Assembly: GCA_020720345.1 (NCBI GenBank)
Contig: DYOT01000022.1
Location: forward strand, 1 to 12,999
Source of the DNA: Candidatus Caenarcanum sp.
GTDB lineage: Bacteria > Cyanobacteriota > Vampirovibrionia > Gastranaerophilales > UBA9971
Direction: 5' to 3'
Length of the DNA stretch: 12,999 nucleotides
Shown: positions 6,569 to 12,999 of the stretch, piece after piece
How the letters are laid out: every line of letters starts with the position of its first letter
Numbering within the stretch: the stretch's first letter is position 1
The notes under the pieces: model-generated
Told to the model about the DNA's origin: nothing
Databases searched by the model: none
Seen by the model: only the letters and a program-made list of their open reading frames with translations
Program-made: the position numbers and the translations under genes

Positions 6569-7840
6569 CTAAACTTCTTCCATAACTCTTTGCTTTGCAA
6601 TATCTTTTCTGTATTTCCTATTATCAAAACTAATTAAATCAATTGCCTCATAAACAGCATCATGCGCCCGATGAAGCGTTGAAGCGACAGAAACCACAGA
6701 CAAAACACGACCGCCGGCAGTAACAGTTTCCCCGTAAAGGTTTTTTGATGTGTCTGAATGAAAAATCAAAGTGTTATCTTCATCTATTTCTTCAAGACCT
6801 TCAATCACAAACCCTTTTTTAATTTTATGCGGATAGCCGGATGATGCCAGAACAACACATATAGAATGCTCGTCATTTATGTTTAAAACTTCATAATCAT
6901 CAGACAATGCCCCTATTGCGGCTGAATACATAACCGCAAACAAATCCTCATCAAGAAGAGGAAGTATTGTTTGAGCTTCGGGATCTCCAAAGCTAATACT
7001 TATTCCGGCTAAATAAACTTCGTTTTTATCATCTATGATTATATTTGCTTTTAAAACGCCGGGGAATCCAATTTTATCGGAATTTAACCCGTCAATAAGC
7101 GGAAAGAAAATCTTTTGCGCAATTTTTTCTTCCAGCTGTCTGTCAAAATATGAAACAGGTGCATAAGCTCCCATTCCTTCAGTTGTATAACCGCTGTTTC
7201 CTTCATCGGACTTTTTATAAGTATAAGCCGCAGAAAGAGGCAGAGCATTGTATCCGTCTGTAATAACATGAAATGAAACGGATCTTCCTGCAATAAAGTC
7301 TTCTATTACCACAGGTTTATATAAATTATTTAGACAATACTCTATTGCCGTTTTCGCCTCGTTAAATGATTCACAAATTATTGTTCCGCTGCCCGGAATT
7401 CTGCTGTCATATTTTACAACAAGAGGGTATTTTGCTTTTCTTGCATGGTCAATCGCCAGACTTTCCTTCTCAAACACTCCAAAAGGCGCTGTTGGAATTT
7501 TATATTTATGAAAAAACTTTTTTGCAAAGCTTTTAGAAATTTCTATTTTAGAAGAGGCTATTCCTGCACCAAATACAGCAATATTTTCTTTTCTTAAAAG
7601 GTCTGCTATTCCTGAATTTATTGCAGTATCGGATTCTACAACTGTCAGAGTTATTTCATTGCTTTTTATAAATTCAAGCAGCTTTGGGGTATCATTTTCC
7701 CTGATTTCAATATATTCAGCGAGTTTTTCTATTGCGGCATTTTTAAAAGTACAGAAAATTTTGCTGACAGCAGGACTTTGTGACAGCTTCCATATAATTG
7801 CATGAATTTTCCCGCCGGAACCTAAAACCAGTACTTTCAT
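6569..7840 (-). CDS. PurD-like (GAR synthetase family) protein with degenerate signature motifs
   Basis: Phosphoribosylamine-glycine ligase (PurD) joins glycine to phosphoribosylamine using ATP. This 423-residue protein has PurD length and order: MKVLVLGSGGKIHA at the N-terminus, an ATP-grasp core, EGMGAYAP (221-228), FGDPEAQ (284-290), and a C-terminal VTAGGRVLSVVSVASTLHRAH. Key motifs differ from what I know of the family. GSGGREHA reads GSGGKIHA, GPEAPL reads ESDTAI, and KADGLAAGKGV reads KYDSRIPGSGT. DHKR..DGD.GPNTGGMGAY reads TYKKSDEGNSGYTTEGMGAY, and EFN.RFGDPE reads GISISFGDPE. The last change removes the usual Mg-binding Glu and Asn. It may be a pseudoenzyme, a regulator, or an ATP-grasp enzyme with another substrate. 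The frame is intact, so it is not a decayed pseudogene. The ATG at 7840 is chosen over a TTG at 7846. It has its own promoter and terminator-like hairpin. Confidence 0.8.
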   Translation of the reverse strand: MKVLVLGSGGKIHAIIWKLSQSPAVSKIFCTFKNAAIEKLAEYIEIRENDTPKLLEFIKSNEITLTVVESDTAINSGIADLLRKENIAVFGAGIASSKIEISKSFAKKFFHKYKIPTAPFGVFEKESLAIDHARKAKYPLVVKYDSRIPGSGTIICESFNEAKTAIEYCLNNLYKPVVIEDFIAGRSVSFHVITDGYNALPLSAAYTYKKSDEGNSGYTTEGMGAYAPVSYFDRQLEEKIAQKIFFPLIDGLNSDKIGFPGVLKANIIIDDKNEVYLAGISISFGDPEAQTILPLLDEDLFAVMYSAAIGALSDDYEVLNINDEHSICVVLASSGYPHKIKKGFVIEGLEEIDEDNTLIFHSDTSKNLYGETVTAGGRVLSVVSVASTLHRAHDAVYEAIDLISFDNRKYRKDIAKQRVMEEV

Positions 7841-7871
7841 AAACAACCGCTTTCAACCAAATACAATTTTA

Positions 7872-7902
7872 ATTATATCAATAAAGTGTTTTTATTTCTC
7901 AA
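7872..7902 (-). promoter_or_regulatory. Promoter of the purD-like gene (extended -10)
   Basis: On the minus strand, TGATATAAT (7880-7872) is a perfect extended -10 box (TGnTATAAT). TTGAGA (7902-7897) is a 4-of-6 or better -35 match with a long 19-base spacer. Transcription would begin near 7865, about 25 bases before the ATG at 7840. Confidence 0.6.
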
Positions 7903-7916
7903 CAGATTATAATTTG

Positions 7917-8249
7917 CTAAAAATTTTTTCTTGCAGCATAGGCGAAAGCATCAAAATATTTTTTCCATAAAGTTTCTGATGAGGAAAAGACGTTATCACC
8001 GTAAAAATAATCAACGAGGCTTTCTCTTACCCTTAAACATTCTTTTAAGCGGGAATACCCGTTCAGAGAACCGACTGTTAAATCCAATAACTCCAAGGCA
8101 CGGTTTACCGCTTCCAGAGAAAGATCATTTCTGTTCTTTTTCTTCCAGTTAAGCGCGCGGCTCACTTCGCTGCCGATATTTGCCATTTGTTCACATAAAG
8201 ACATTTGCGCCCAGCGACCGTTTGCCAGTTCTTTATGCTGAAAGCTCAT
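7917..8249 (-). CDS. Uncharacterised 110-residue helical protein
   Basis: I recognise no characterised function. The sequence looks conserved rather than random: ELANGRWAQMSLCEQMANIGSEVSRALNW near the N-terminus (in part), then NRALELLDLTV, RLKECLRVRESLVDYFYGDN and KKYFDAFAYAARK. This recalls a widespread family of small uncharacterised bacterial proteins with SLCEQMANIGSEV and YFYGDN motifs, a resemblance from memory. It is predicted all-helical, soluble and basic, with no signal peptide. The ATG at 8249 is preferred over the GTG at 8261 because GGGTGA lies just upstream of the ATG and overlaps the GTG region. It lies 76 bases before the purD-like gene on the same strand and diverges from purH. 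Position alone suggests, but does not show, a purine link. Confidence 0.8.
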   Translation of the reverse strand: MSFQHKELANGRWAQMSLCEQMANIGSEVSRALNWKKKNRNDLSLEAVNRALELLDLTVGSLNGYSRLKECLRVRESLVDYFYGDNVFSSSETLWKKYFDAFAYAARKNF

Positions 8250-8292
8250 CGTTTCACCCACTTAGTTTATCCTGAATTTATAATTTTTCTAT

Positions 8293-8301
8293 AGTATAGC
8301 A
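8293..8301 (-). promoter_or_regulatory. Extended -10 box upstream of the 110-residue gene
   Basis: TGCTATACT on the minus strand (8301-8293) fits TGnTATAAT with one mismatch in the hexamer. No good -35 is seen, as is common for extended -10 promoters. It lies about 45 bases before the ATG at 8249 and about 20 bases from the -35 box of the purH promoter, so the two promoters are back to back. Confidence 0.5.
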
Positions 8302-8318
8302 CAGGCTTTTAACTTTTC

Positions 8319-8347
8319 TTGAATGCGAAAATTCCTTGACATATAAT
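8319..8347 (+). promoter_or_regulatory. purH promoter
   Basis: TTGAAT (8319-8324) and a perfect TATAAT (8342-8347) are separated by exactly 17 bases. Transcription should start near 8354, giving an 85-base leader that carries the REP-like repeat at 8357-8415. Confidence 0.65.
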
Positions 8348-8356
8348 AACAACAGA

Positions 8357-8415
8357 AGATTGCTTCGTAAGAAAAATTAACAACTCAAAAAGGCGTTTTA
8401 AGCCTCGCAATGACA
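8357..8415. repeat. REP-like dispersed repeat in the purH leader
   Basis: AGATTGCTTCG (8357-8367) and CCTCGCAATGACA (8403-8415) match the two ends of the widely dispersed intergenic repeat TCATTGCGAG...GAAGCAATC seen in many bacteria (from memory). ATTGC and GCAAT can pair at the base, and AGGC/GCCT (8391-8394, 8402-8405) form an inner hairpin. It lies inside the predicted purH 5' leader, ending 11 bases before the Shine-Dalgarno sequence. Confidence 0.55.
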
Positions 8416-8439
8416 ATGAAGAAATGAGGAGAATCCGGA

Positions 8440-10008
8440 ATGAGCAATAAAAAAGCTTTTATAAGTGTCTATAATAAAGATGGAATTGTAAATTTTGCCA
8501 AACAACTCCAGAAACAATTCGGATATCAAATTATTTCAACCGGCGGAACTTATAGAGAATTAAAAGAAAACGGTCTTGAAGTAACTGAAATCTCAGAATT
8601 GACCGGATTTACAGAGCTGCTTCACGGAAAGGTAAAATCTCTTCATCCAAAAATTCATGCCGGAATTCTGGCATCAAGAACCAGTCAGGATGAAATTAAA
8701 GAACTTCAAGACAATGAAATAGACTTGATTGATATGGTTGTAGTTAACCTATATCCCTTTGAAGAAGCTTCAAGAGATGAAAATTTACCTATAGAAAAAC
8801 TTTATGAATATATAGATATTGGCGGCGTAACGCTGTTAAGAGGCGCAGCAAAGAATTTTTTCAGCGTAACCCCTGTGTATTCATCTGATATGTACGGACA
8901 AATTCTTGATGAGCTTTATGAAAATGATGGAAATACAACTTACGAACTCAGAAAAGAACTTGCTGTAAAGACTTTCAAGTATACCTCCTCTTATGACTCA
9001 ATAATTTATCAGCAATTTGCCAAAAGATTAATTGACGAGGATATTGAAGAATTTGATGAAGAAATAACCCCTGAAATGTTATGTCTTAAGCTGAAAAAGG
9101 TACAGGACTTAAGGTATGGAGAGAACCCCCACCAAAAAGCAGCTCTATATAAGCAGCCTTCCAGCATTGATTTTGAAGTTTTGCACGGAAAAGAGCTTTC
9201 ATACAACAATATAGTAGATTTAAGTTCAGCTCTGGACATTGTAAGCGAATTTGTAGACGTTCCTGCCGCATGTATTATTAAACACAACAATCCTTGCGGG
9301 GCTGCCCTCGGGAAAACAATTACAGAAGCTTATTTAAAAGCACATGGAAGTGATCCCATAAGTGCTTTTGGCGGAATTATTGGATTAAACCAACCTGTAA
9401 CAAAAGAAATAGCTGAACATGCGGTTCAGATTTTCTTTGAAGTAATTATTGCTCCTGATTTTACAGAGGAAGCTCTCGAAATTCTAAAAACTAAAAAGAA
9501 TTTAAGGCTTGTTAGATTACCGGTGAGCCTTACTGAATATAAAAAAGTGCAGCAGTATACAATAAAAGACCTGCCTTTTGGAACTTTAATACAGGATGCC
9601 GATAACGCAGAACTTTCAAAAGACAGCTTTAAAGTTGCAACTTCTGTCAAGCCAACACAAAAACAAATAGAAGACATGATTTTTGCCTGGAAAGTTGTAA
9701 AACACGTTGGCTCAAACGCAATTGTTGTTGTAAAAGACCTGAAAACAATCGGAATAGGGATGGGGCAGACAAGCAGGATTGCTTCAATGGAAATTGCGCT
9801 CCGTCAGGCATGTGATGAGGCAAAAGATGCTGTAATTGCCAGCGACGGGTTTTTCCCCGCAGTAGACAACATTCATGCGGCTGCCCATTCAAGAATAGCA
9901 GCTATAATTCAGCCCGGCGGCAGTATAAAAGATGCTGATGTTATTGCAGAATCCGAAAATTATAATATTCCAATGATTTTGACAGGAATAAGGCATTTTA
10001 AACATTAA
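8440..10008 (+). CDS. purH: Bifunctional AICAR transformylase / IMP cyclohydrolase
   Basis: Performs the last two steps of de novo purine synthesis in the cytoplasm: formylation of AICAR by 10-formyl-tetrahydrofolate, then ring closure to IMP. Residues about 1-200 are the cyclohydrolase domain, with STGGTYRELKENG, ELLHGKVKSLHPKIHAGIL and YIDIGGVTLLRGAAKNF. The transformylase domain follows, with DLRYGENPHQK (223-233), CIIKHNNPCGAA (catalytic Lys281-His282 pair), SDPISAFGGII, GIGMGQTSR and the C-terminal IQPGGSIKDADVI...TGIRHFKH. The length of 522 residues is standard and no motif is missing, in contrast to the PurD-like neighbour. The start is set by GAGGAGA (8426-8432) seven bases before the ATG. 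A near-consensus promoter lies about 100 bases upstream, and a REP-like repeat occupies the leader. IMP from this enzyme is the substrate of GuaB encoded downstream. Confidence 0.97.
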   Translation: MSNKKAFISVYNKDGIVNFAKQLQKQFGYQIISTGGTYRELKENGLEVTEISELTGFTELLHGKVKSLHPKIHAGILASRTSQDEIKELQDNEIDLIDMVVVNLYPFEEASRDENLPIEKLYEYIDIGGVTLLRGAAKNFFSVTPVYSSDMYGQILDELYENDGNTTYELRKELAVKTFKYTSSYDSIIYQQFAKRLIDEDIEEFDEEITPEMLCLKLKKVQDLRYGENPHQKAALYKQPSSIDFEVLHGKELSYNNIVDLSSALDIVSEFVDVPAACIIKHNNPCGAALGKTITEAYLKAHGSDPISAFGGIIGLNQPVTKEIAEHAVQIFFEVIIAPDFTEEALEILKTKKNLRLVRLPVSLTEYKKVQQYTIKDLPFGTLIQDADNAELSKDSFKVATSVKPTQKQIEDMIFAWKVVKHVGSNAIVVVKDLKTIGIGMGQTSRIASMEIALRQACDEAKDAVIASDGFFPAVDNIHAAAHSRIAAIIQPGGSIKDADVIAESENYNIPMILTGIRHFKH

Positions 10009-10015
10009 AATCTGA

Positions 10016-10057
10016 CCTTTGTCCCCCTGAACTCGTTTCGGAATGACAGAGCAAAGG
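10016..10057. repeat. REP-like palindromic repeat after purH
   Basis: CCTTTG (10016-10021) and CAAAGG (10052-10057) pair around a segment that reads GTCATTCCGAAACGAGTTCA on the minus strand, with inner partial pairing. This resembles the dispersed GTCAT(C/T)C(C/T)GAAC...TTTC(A/G)G elements common in intergenic DNA of many bacteria (from memory). It starts eight bases past the purH stop and may also protect or end the purH transcript. There is no U-run, so termination is doubtful. Confidence 0.5.
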
Positions 10058-10135
10058 CAAAATAGATTAACAGGTGAGGTAAAAGCCACTCCTCTCAATC
10101 ACAATACAAAAGATAAAAACAAAGAAAGATAAATC

Positions 10136-10747
10136 ATGATAATCACATATTTAGTATTTACAATTCTGGCTTATTTGATCGGCTCTTTCCCTACAGGATA
10201 TATTCTTGTAAAAGCAGTTAAAGGTACAGACATAAGAGAAAGCGGAAGCGGCAGCACAGGCGCAACTAATGTTAAGCGTGTACTCGGAACAAAAGCTTAT
10301 ATTTTTGTGATGGTTGTTGATTGCCTGAAAGGCGTTTTGCCTGTTTTAGCCGCAAAATATATTGAAGCCAAAACAGGTATGATAGTGAGTCTGCATATTT
10401 TACCTGTTCTTGTTTCTGTTGCTGTTATTTTAGGACACAGCAAGTCCGTGTTTCTTAAATTTACCGGCGGTAAATCAGTTGCTTCCGGAGTTGGTACAAT
10501 TCTTGGATTAAATTGGGTTGTTGGGCTTATTACTATAATTGGCTGGATAATTTTAACTTACTTTACAAAAATTGTTTCTATAAGTTCCATAATAGTTGTT
10601 TTGCTTACTCCTTTTTGGATGATGGTATTTAAACAGCCGTTAAGCTACATGCTTTATTGTTTCTTAGGCGCTTTATATATTGTTTATCTTCACAGGGAAA
10701 ACATTCATAGGCTTTTTTCGGGAAGTGAAAATAAAATCAGGAAGTAA
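10136..10747 (+). CDS. plsY: Acyl-phosphate:glycerol-3-phosphate acyltransferase
   Basis: An inner-membrane enzyme that moves an acyl group from acyl-phosphate to the sn-1 position of glycerol-3-phosphate, the first step of phospholipid synthesis. The 203 residues contain about five hydrophobic segments starting at residue 1. PlsY motifs are all present: YLIGSFPTGYI (13-23), RESGSGSTGATNVKRVLG (34-51), DCLKGVLPV (62-70), ILGHSKSVFLKFTGGKSVASGVG (98-120), and the C-terminal YLHRENIHRLFSGSENK. GSGSTGATN and GGKSVA are the forms I associate with cyanobacteria, where many other bacteria have GSGNIGATN and GGKGVA. This is the main clue to the host group. The ribosome-binding site AAAGAAAGA is weak. 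It lies 127 bases after purH with a repeat between, and its transcription unit is unclear. Confidence 0.96.
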   Translation: MIITYLVFTILAYLIGSFPTGYILVKAVKGTDIRESGSGSTGATNVKRVLGTKAYIFVMVVDCLKGVLPVLAAKYIEAKTGMIVSLHILPVLVSVAVILGHSKSVFLKFTGGKSVASGVGTILGLNWVVGLITIIGWIILTYFTKIVSISSIIVVLLTPFWMMVFKQPLSYMLYCFLGALYIVYLHRENIHRLFSGSENKIRK

Positions 10748-10782
10748 AAGAAAATTTTTAATATTGCTGATAAAATAAATTC

Positions 10783-11112
10783 ATGAACAAAGACAAATTG
10801 CTTGAAAAAATTGAAGAAATTCAGGAATCCGTAAAACAGATGATTCAGGATGATATAGAAGAAAATCCCGAAGTTGCTTTTGAAGGGTTTCAATGTGATT
10901 GCTGCGGAGAAACAGGGATTTTGGCAGGGTCAGTTATTTATGAAGATTATAGGTTATGCAATGATTGCGCTGTTATTGCAGAAGTTGGTTTAGAACTAAA
11001 AAAAATTAATAATATACAGGAATTAATTGATTCAATGGAAGAAAAGCGGTTTGAAGCCCTTTATACGTCAATTTTTGACAGTAGTACATCGAATTCAGAA
11101 AGTTCCAATTAA
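10783..11112 (+). CDS. Small cysteine-rich, probably zinc-binding protein of unknown function
   Basis: I do not recognise a family. The 109 residues begin with a charged helix likely to form a coiled coil (DKLLEKIEEIQESVKQMIQDDIEENPE, residues 4-30, in part). A knuckle pair follows, CDCC at 38-41 and CNDC at 59-62, spaced as in zinc ribbons (about 17 residues apart). A second helix (NNIQELIDSMEEKRFEALY) and a low-complexity Ser-rich tail (SSTSNSESSN) follow. The protein is acidic with no signal or membrane segment. It lies 35 bases after plsY and 82 bases before guaB, in the same direction, so it may share either transcript. There is no strong Shine-Dalgarno sequence before the ATG. The two Cys pairs and the coding-like composition support a real gene. 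A regulatory or adaptor role is only a guess. Confidence 0.72.
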   Translation: MNKDKLLEKIEEIQESVKQMIQDDIEENPEVAFEGFQCDCCGETGILAGSVIYEDYRLCNDCAVIAEVGLELKKINNIQELIDSMEEKRFEALYTSIFDSSTSNSESSN

Positions 11113-11148
11113 TGCTAAATAATAACAAAACTTAAAAAACAATTACTT

Positions 11149-11178
11149 AAAAAAGGTGATGACTATCACCCAATTTTT
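11149..11178 (+). terminator. Short hairpin with T-run directly upstream of guaB
   Basis: An A-run leads into GGTGAT (11155-11160), loop GACT, ATCACC (11165-11170), then CAATTTTT. The layout is that of a small intrinsic terminator, 42 bases past the stop of the 109-residue gene and only 24 bases before the guaB ATG. It may end the upstream transcript weakly or act as a leader attenuator for guaB. The stem has only six pairs. Confidence 0.5.
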
Positions 11179-11194
11179 GACAAGGGAGAAGAAA

Positions 11195-12670
11195 ATGCAG
11201 GAAATAAAAACTAATTTAGATATAAGAGAAGCTTTAACTTTTGATGATATCCTTCTCATGCCGCAGGAATCCGATGTTTTACCCAAGGATGCCGAAGTTT
11301 CCACAAAGCTTACATCACAAATTGAACTTAAAATCCCGCTTATAAGTGCCGCAATGGATACAGTAACCGAAGCAAGGCTTGCAATAAGCATTGCCAGAGA
11401 AGGCGGAATCGGTATTATTCATAAAAATATGACTCCTGAAGAGCAGGCTCTTGAGGTAGAGCGTGTTAAAAAATCAGAAAGCGGAATGATAGTAAATCCT
11501 ATTACTATGGAACCTGATCTAAAAATTTATGAAGCGCTTGAAGTTATGAAAAAATATGATATTTCAGGGCTTCCAATAGTGAAAAACAACAGGCTGGTCG
11601 GAATTTTAACTAATCGGGATTTGAGGTTTGAGACAAATTTAAACCAAAAAATTGAAGATGTAATGACCAAAGAGACACTTATAACTGCTCCTTTAGGCAT
11701 AACTCTTGAAGAAGCAAAAAAACTGCTCCATAAAAACCGTATTGAAAAGCTTCCTGTAGTAAATGACAATTTTGAAATACAGGGATTGATTACTATAAAA
11801 GATATTGAAAAAGCCATAAAGTATCCTAACTCCTGCAAGGACGGCTTTGGAAGACTTAGAGTGGGTGCAGCTGTTGGAGTTTCCGAGGACAGAGACCAGA
11901 GAATACAGGCTTTAATTAATGCAGGTGTGGATGTAATAAGCATAGATACAGCGCACGGGCATTCAAAAAAAGTTATAGAGGCGGTAAGAGAAATAAAATC
12001 AATATTTCCAAAAATTCAGCTTATTGCCGGAAACATTGCCACCGAAGAAGCAGCGGAAGCTTTGATTAAAGCTGGCGCTGATGCAATTAAGGTAGGAATA
12101 GGTCCCGGTTCTATCTGCACAACCAGAATTGTAGCAGGAGTCGGCGTTCCGCAAATTACCGCAATTACTGATTGCTGTAAAATTGCTTACAAATATAATA
12201 TTCCTGTAATTGCAGATGGCGGAATCAAGTTTTCCGGTGATATTATAAAAGCTCTTGCAGTAGGTGCTCACACAGTTATGATAGGTAATCTCTTTGCAGG
12301 AACAGAAGAAAGCCCTGGAGAAACCATTCTTTATCAGGGAAGAAGTTATAAAATGTACAGGGGTATGGGCTCAATAGGCGCTATGAAAAAAGGAAGCAGG
12401 GACAGATACTTCCAGAATGATACTGAAAGCGAAGTTAAATTAGTTCCTGAAGGAATCGAAGGAAAAGTTCCTTACAGGGGAACTATGTCCTCTAATATTC
12501 ACCAGCTTATTGGCGGTATAAAATCCGGCATGGGCTATGTTGGGGCAAGAAACCTTGAAGAATTAAGGCAAAAAGCAAAATTTGTGAAAATTTCACAGGC
12601 CGGATACAGAGAAAGCCACGTTCATGACGTGACTATCACTAAAGAATCTCCTAATTACAGGCTGAATTAA
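11195..12670 (+). CDS. guaB: Inosine-5'-monophosphate dehydrogenase
   Basis: Oxidises IMP to XMP with NAD+, the committed step to guanine nucleotides, in the cytoplasm. From the ATG at 11195 the protein has 491 residues, normal for bacterial IMPDH. LTFDDILLMPQES (14-26) and IPLISAAMDTVTE (48-59) begin the TIM barrel. Residues about 98-210 are two CBS domains (GLPIVKNNRLVGILTNRDL and LPVVNDNFEIQGLITIKDI). GIGPGSICTTR (301-311) carries the catalytic Cys308. DGGIKFSGDI, GNLFAGTEESPGE and MYRGMGSIGAM bind the phosphate and base, and DRYFQ (403-407) is the mobile flap with the catalytic Arg-Tyr. The start is fixed by GGGAG (11184-11188), six bases before the ATG; GTG and ATG codons at 11156-11161 in the same frame lie inside the leader hairpin. 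Its stop is one base from that of the converging next gene. Confidence 0.97.
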   Translation: MQEIKTNLDIREALTFDDILLMPQESDVLPKDAEVSTKLTSQIELKIPLISAAMDTVTEARLAISIAREGGIGIIHKNMTPEEQALEVERVKKSESGMIVNPITMEPDLKIYEALEVMKKYDISGLPIVKNNRLVGILTNRDLRFETNLNQKIEDVMTKETLITAPLGITLEEAKKLLHKNRIEKLPVVNDNFEIQGLITIKDIEKAIKYPNSCKDGFGRLRVGAAVGVSEDRDQRIQALINAGVDVISIDTAHGHSKKVIEAVREIKSIFPKIQLIAGNIATEEAAEALIKAGADAIKVGIGPGSICTTRIVAGVGVPQITAITDCCKIAYKYNIPVIADGGIKFSGDIIKALAVGAHTVMIGNLFAGTEESPGETILYQGRSYKMYRGMGSIGAMKKGSRDRYFQNDTESEVKLVPEGIEGKVPYRGTMSSNIHQLIGGIKSGMGYVGARNLEELRQKAKFVKISQAGYRESHVHDVTITKESPNYRLN

Positions 12671-12671
12671 T

Positions 12672-12999
12672 TTATGCTAGCAAATGAGATTTTCCCGCTT
12701 CTGTAACAACTGTTTCCAGAGGATGAGGGTGCTTAGAATCGGTTTTTAGAAGCTCTATAAATCTATCAGCATGTTTGCCGGTTAAAGCTATAAAAAATTC
12801 TTTGGCTATTCCGGCACCATCTTGTATTGAATGCGCAATTTTCATAACTATATGATGAGTTATTGGCGATTTTATTTCTCTTTCAATAAATCTTGCTGCT
12901 TCGATATCATGGAATGTCGGCGGTAAAGCAAATTGATAAATTCCGGAAAATCCGACTTTTTTTTGAGAATGATTTGAATTTGCATTAAAAGTTGCTTTG
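12672..12999 (-). CDS. Unrecognised protein, C-terminal 109 residues only
   Basis: An open frame runs from the right window edge to the TAA at 12674-12672 on the minus strand, with no internal stop over 109 codons. The visible part reads in pieces as KKVGFSGIYQFALPPTFHD, IEAARFIEREIKSPITHHIV, MKIAHSIQDGAGIAKEFF and HPHPLETVVTEAGKSHLLA. Several His residues (THH, HPHP) are notable, but I see no known metal-site pattern. No signal, membrane segment or repeat is visible in this part, and the N-terminus is outside the window. Codon use resembles the neighbours, which supports a real gene. It converges on guaB with one base between the two stop codons. Confidence 0.65.
   Translation of the reverse strand, partial: KATFNANSNHSQKKVGFSGIYQFALPPTFHDIEAARFIEREIKSPITHHIVMKIAHSIQDGAGIAKEFFIALTGKHADRFIELLKTDSKHPHPLETVVTEAGKSHLLA

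Noticed and set aside
8336..8341. Perfect TTGACA as a purH -35 box
   Set aside because: No acceptable -10 lies 16-18 bases downstream, while TTGAAT/TATAAT with a 17-base spacer just upstream is much better.
8354..8439. Purine or other riboswitch in the purH leader
   Set aside because: I see no conserved purine-riboswitch core; the structure present is explained by the REP-like repeat.
10073..10094. Imperfect hairpin AGGTGAGG/CCACTCCT before plsY
   Set aside because: Only six of eight pairs form and no T-run follows, so I do not call a terminator.
11177..11182. Perfect TTGACA upstream of guaB
   Set aside because: The matching -10 would fall inside the coding region, after the start codon supported by GGGAG and IMPDH length.

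Overview
The window looks like a stretch of chromosome from an AT-rich bacterium with short intergenic gaps and genes on both strands. I see no tRNA or rRNA, CRISPR array, transposase or phage gene. PlsY carries GSGSTGATN and GGKSVA, wording I associate with cyanobacterial PlsY. With the low GC this makes a gut-type non-photosynthetic relative of cyanobacteria (Melainabacteria / Gastranaerophilales-like) my best guess. That is inference and needs a phylogeny.

Region 1 (1-6336) is a surface-glycan style locus. It holds a DegT-family sugar aminotransferase (minus, cut by the left edge), a holo-ACP synthase overlapping a family-2 glycosyltransferase, and a radical SAM/SPASM protein (plus). These are followed by an FkbM methyltransferase, a Rossmann-plus-methyltransferase fusion and a second radical SAM protein (all minus). 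The mix suggests synthesis and decoration of an amino-sugar-containing polymer or lipid-linked glycan. The acceptor and product cannot be told from sequence.

Region 2 (6337-12670) is purine and housekeeping metabolism: a PurD-like protein, a 110-residue conserved-looking helical protein, purH, plsY, a small Cys-rich protein and guaB. PurH makes IMP and GuaB takes IMP to XMP, so the two ends of this block are sequential steps. The PurD-like protein keeps the family fold and length but has lost most of the ATP, metal and substrate signature residues, and is the most surprising gene here. Readable promoters lie upstream of purH, the 110-residue gene and the PurD-like gene. A 22-bp perfect inverted repeat follows the PurD-like gene.

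Two intergenic sequences resemble widely dispersed REP-like repeats: one in the purH leader (TCATTGCGAG / GAAGCAATC type) and one after purH (GTCATTCCGAAACGAG type). The window ends with the C-terminal part of an unrecognised minus-strand gene whose stop lies one base from the guaB stop.
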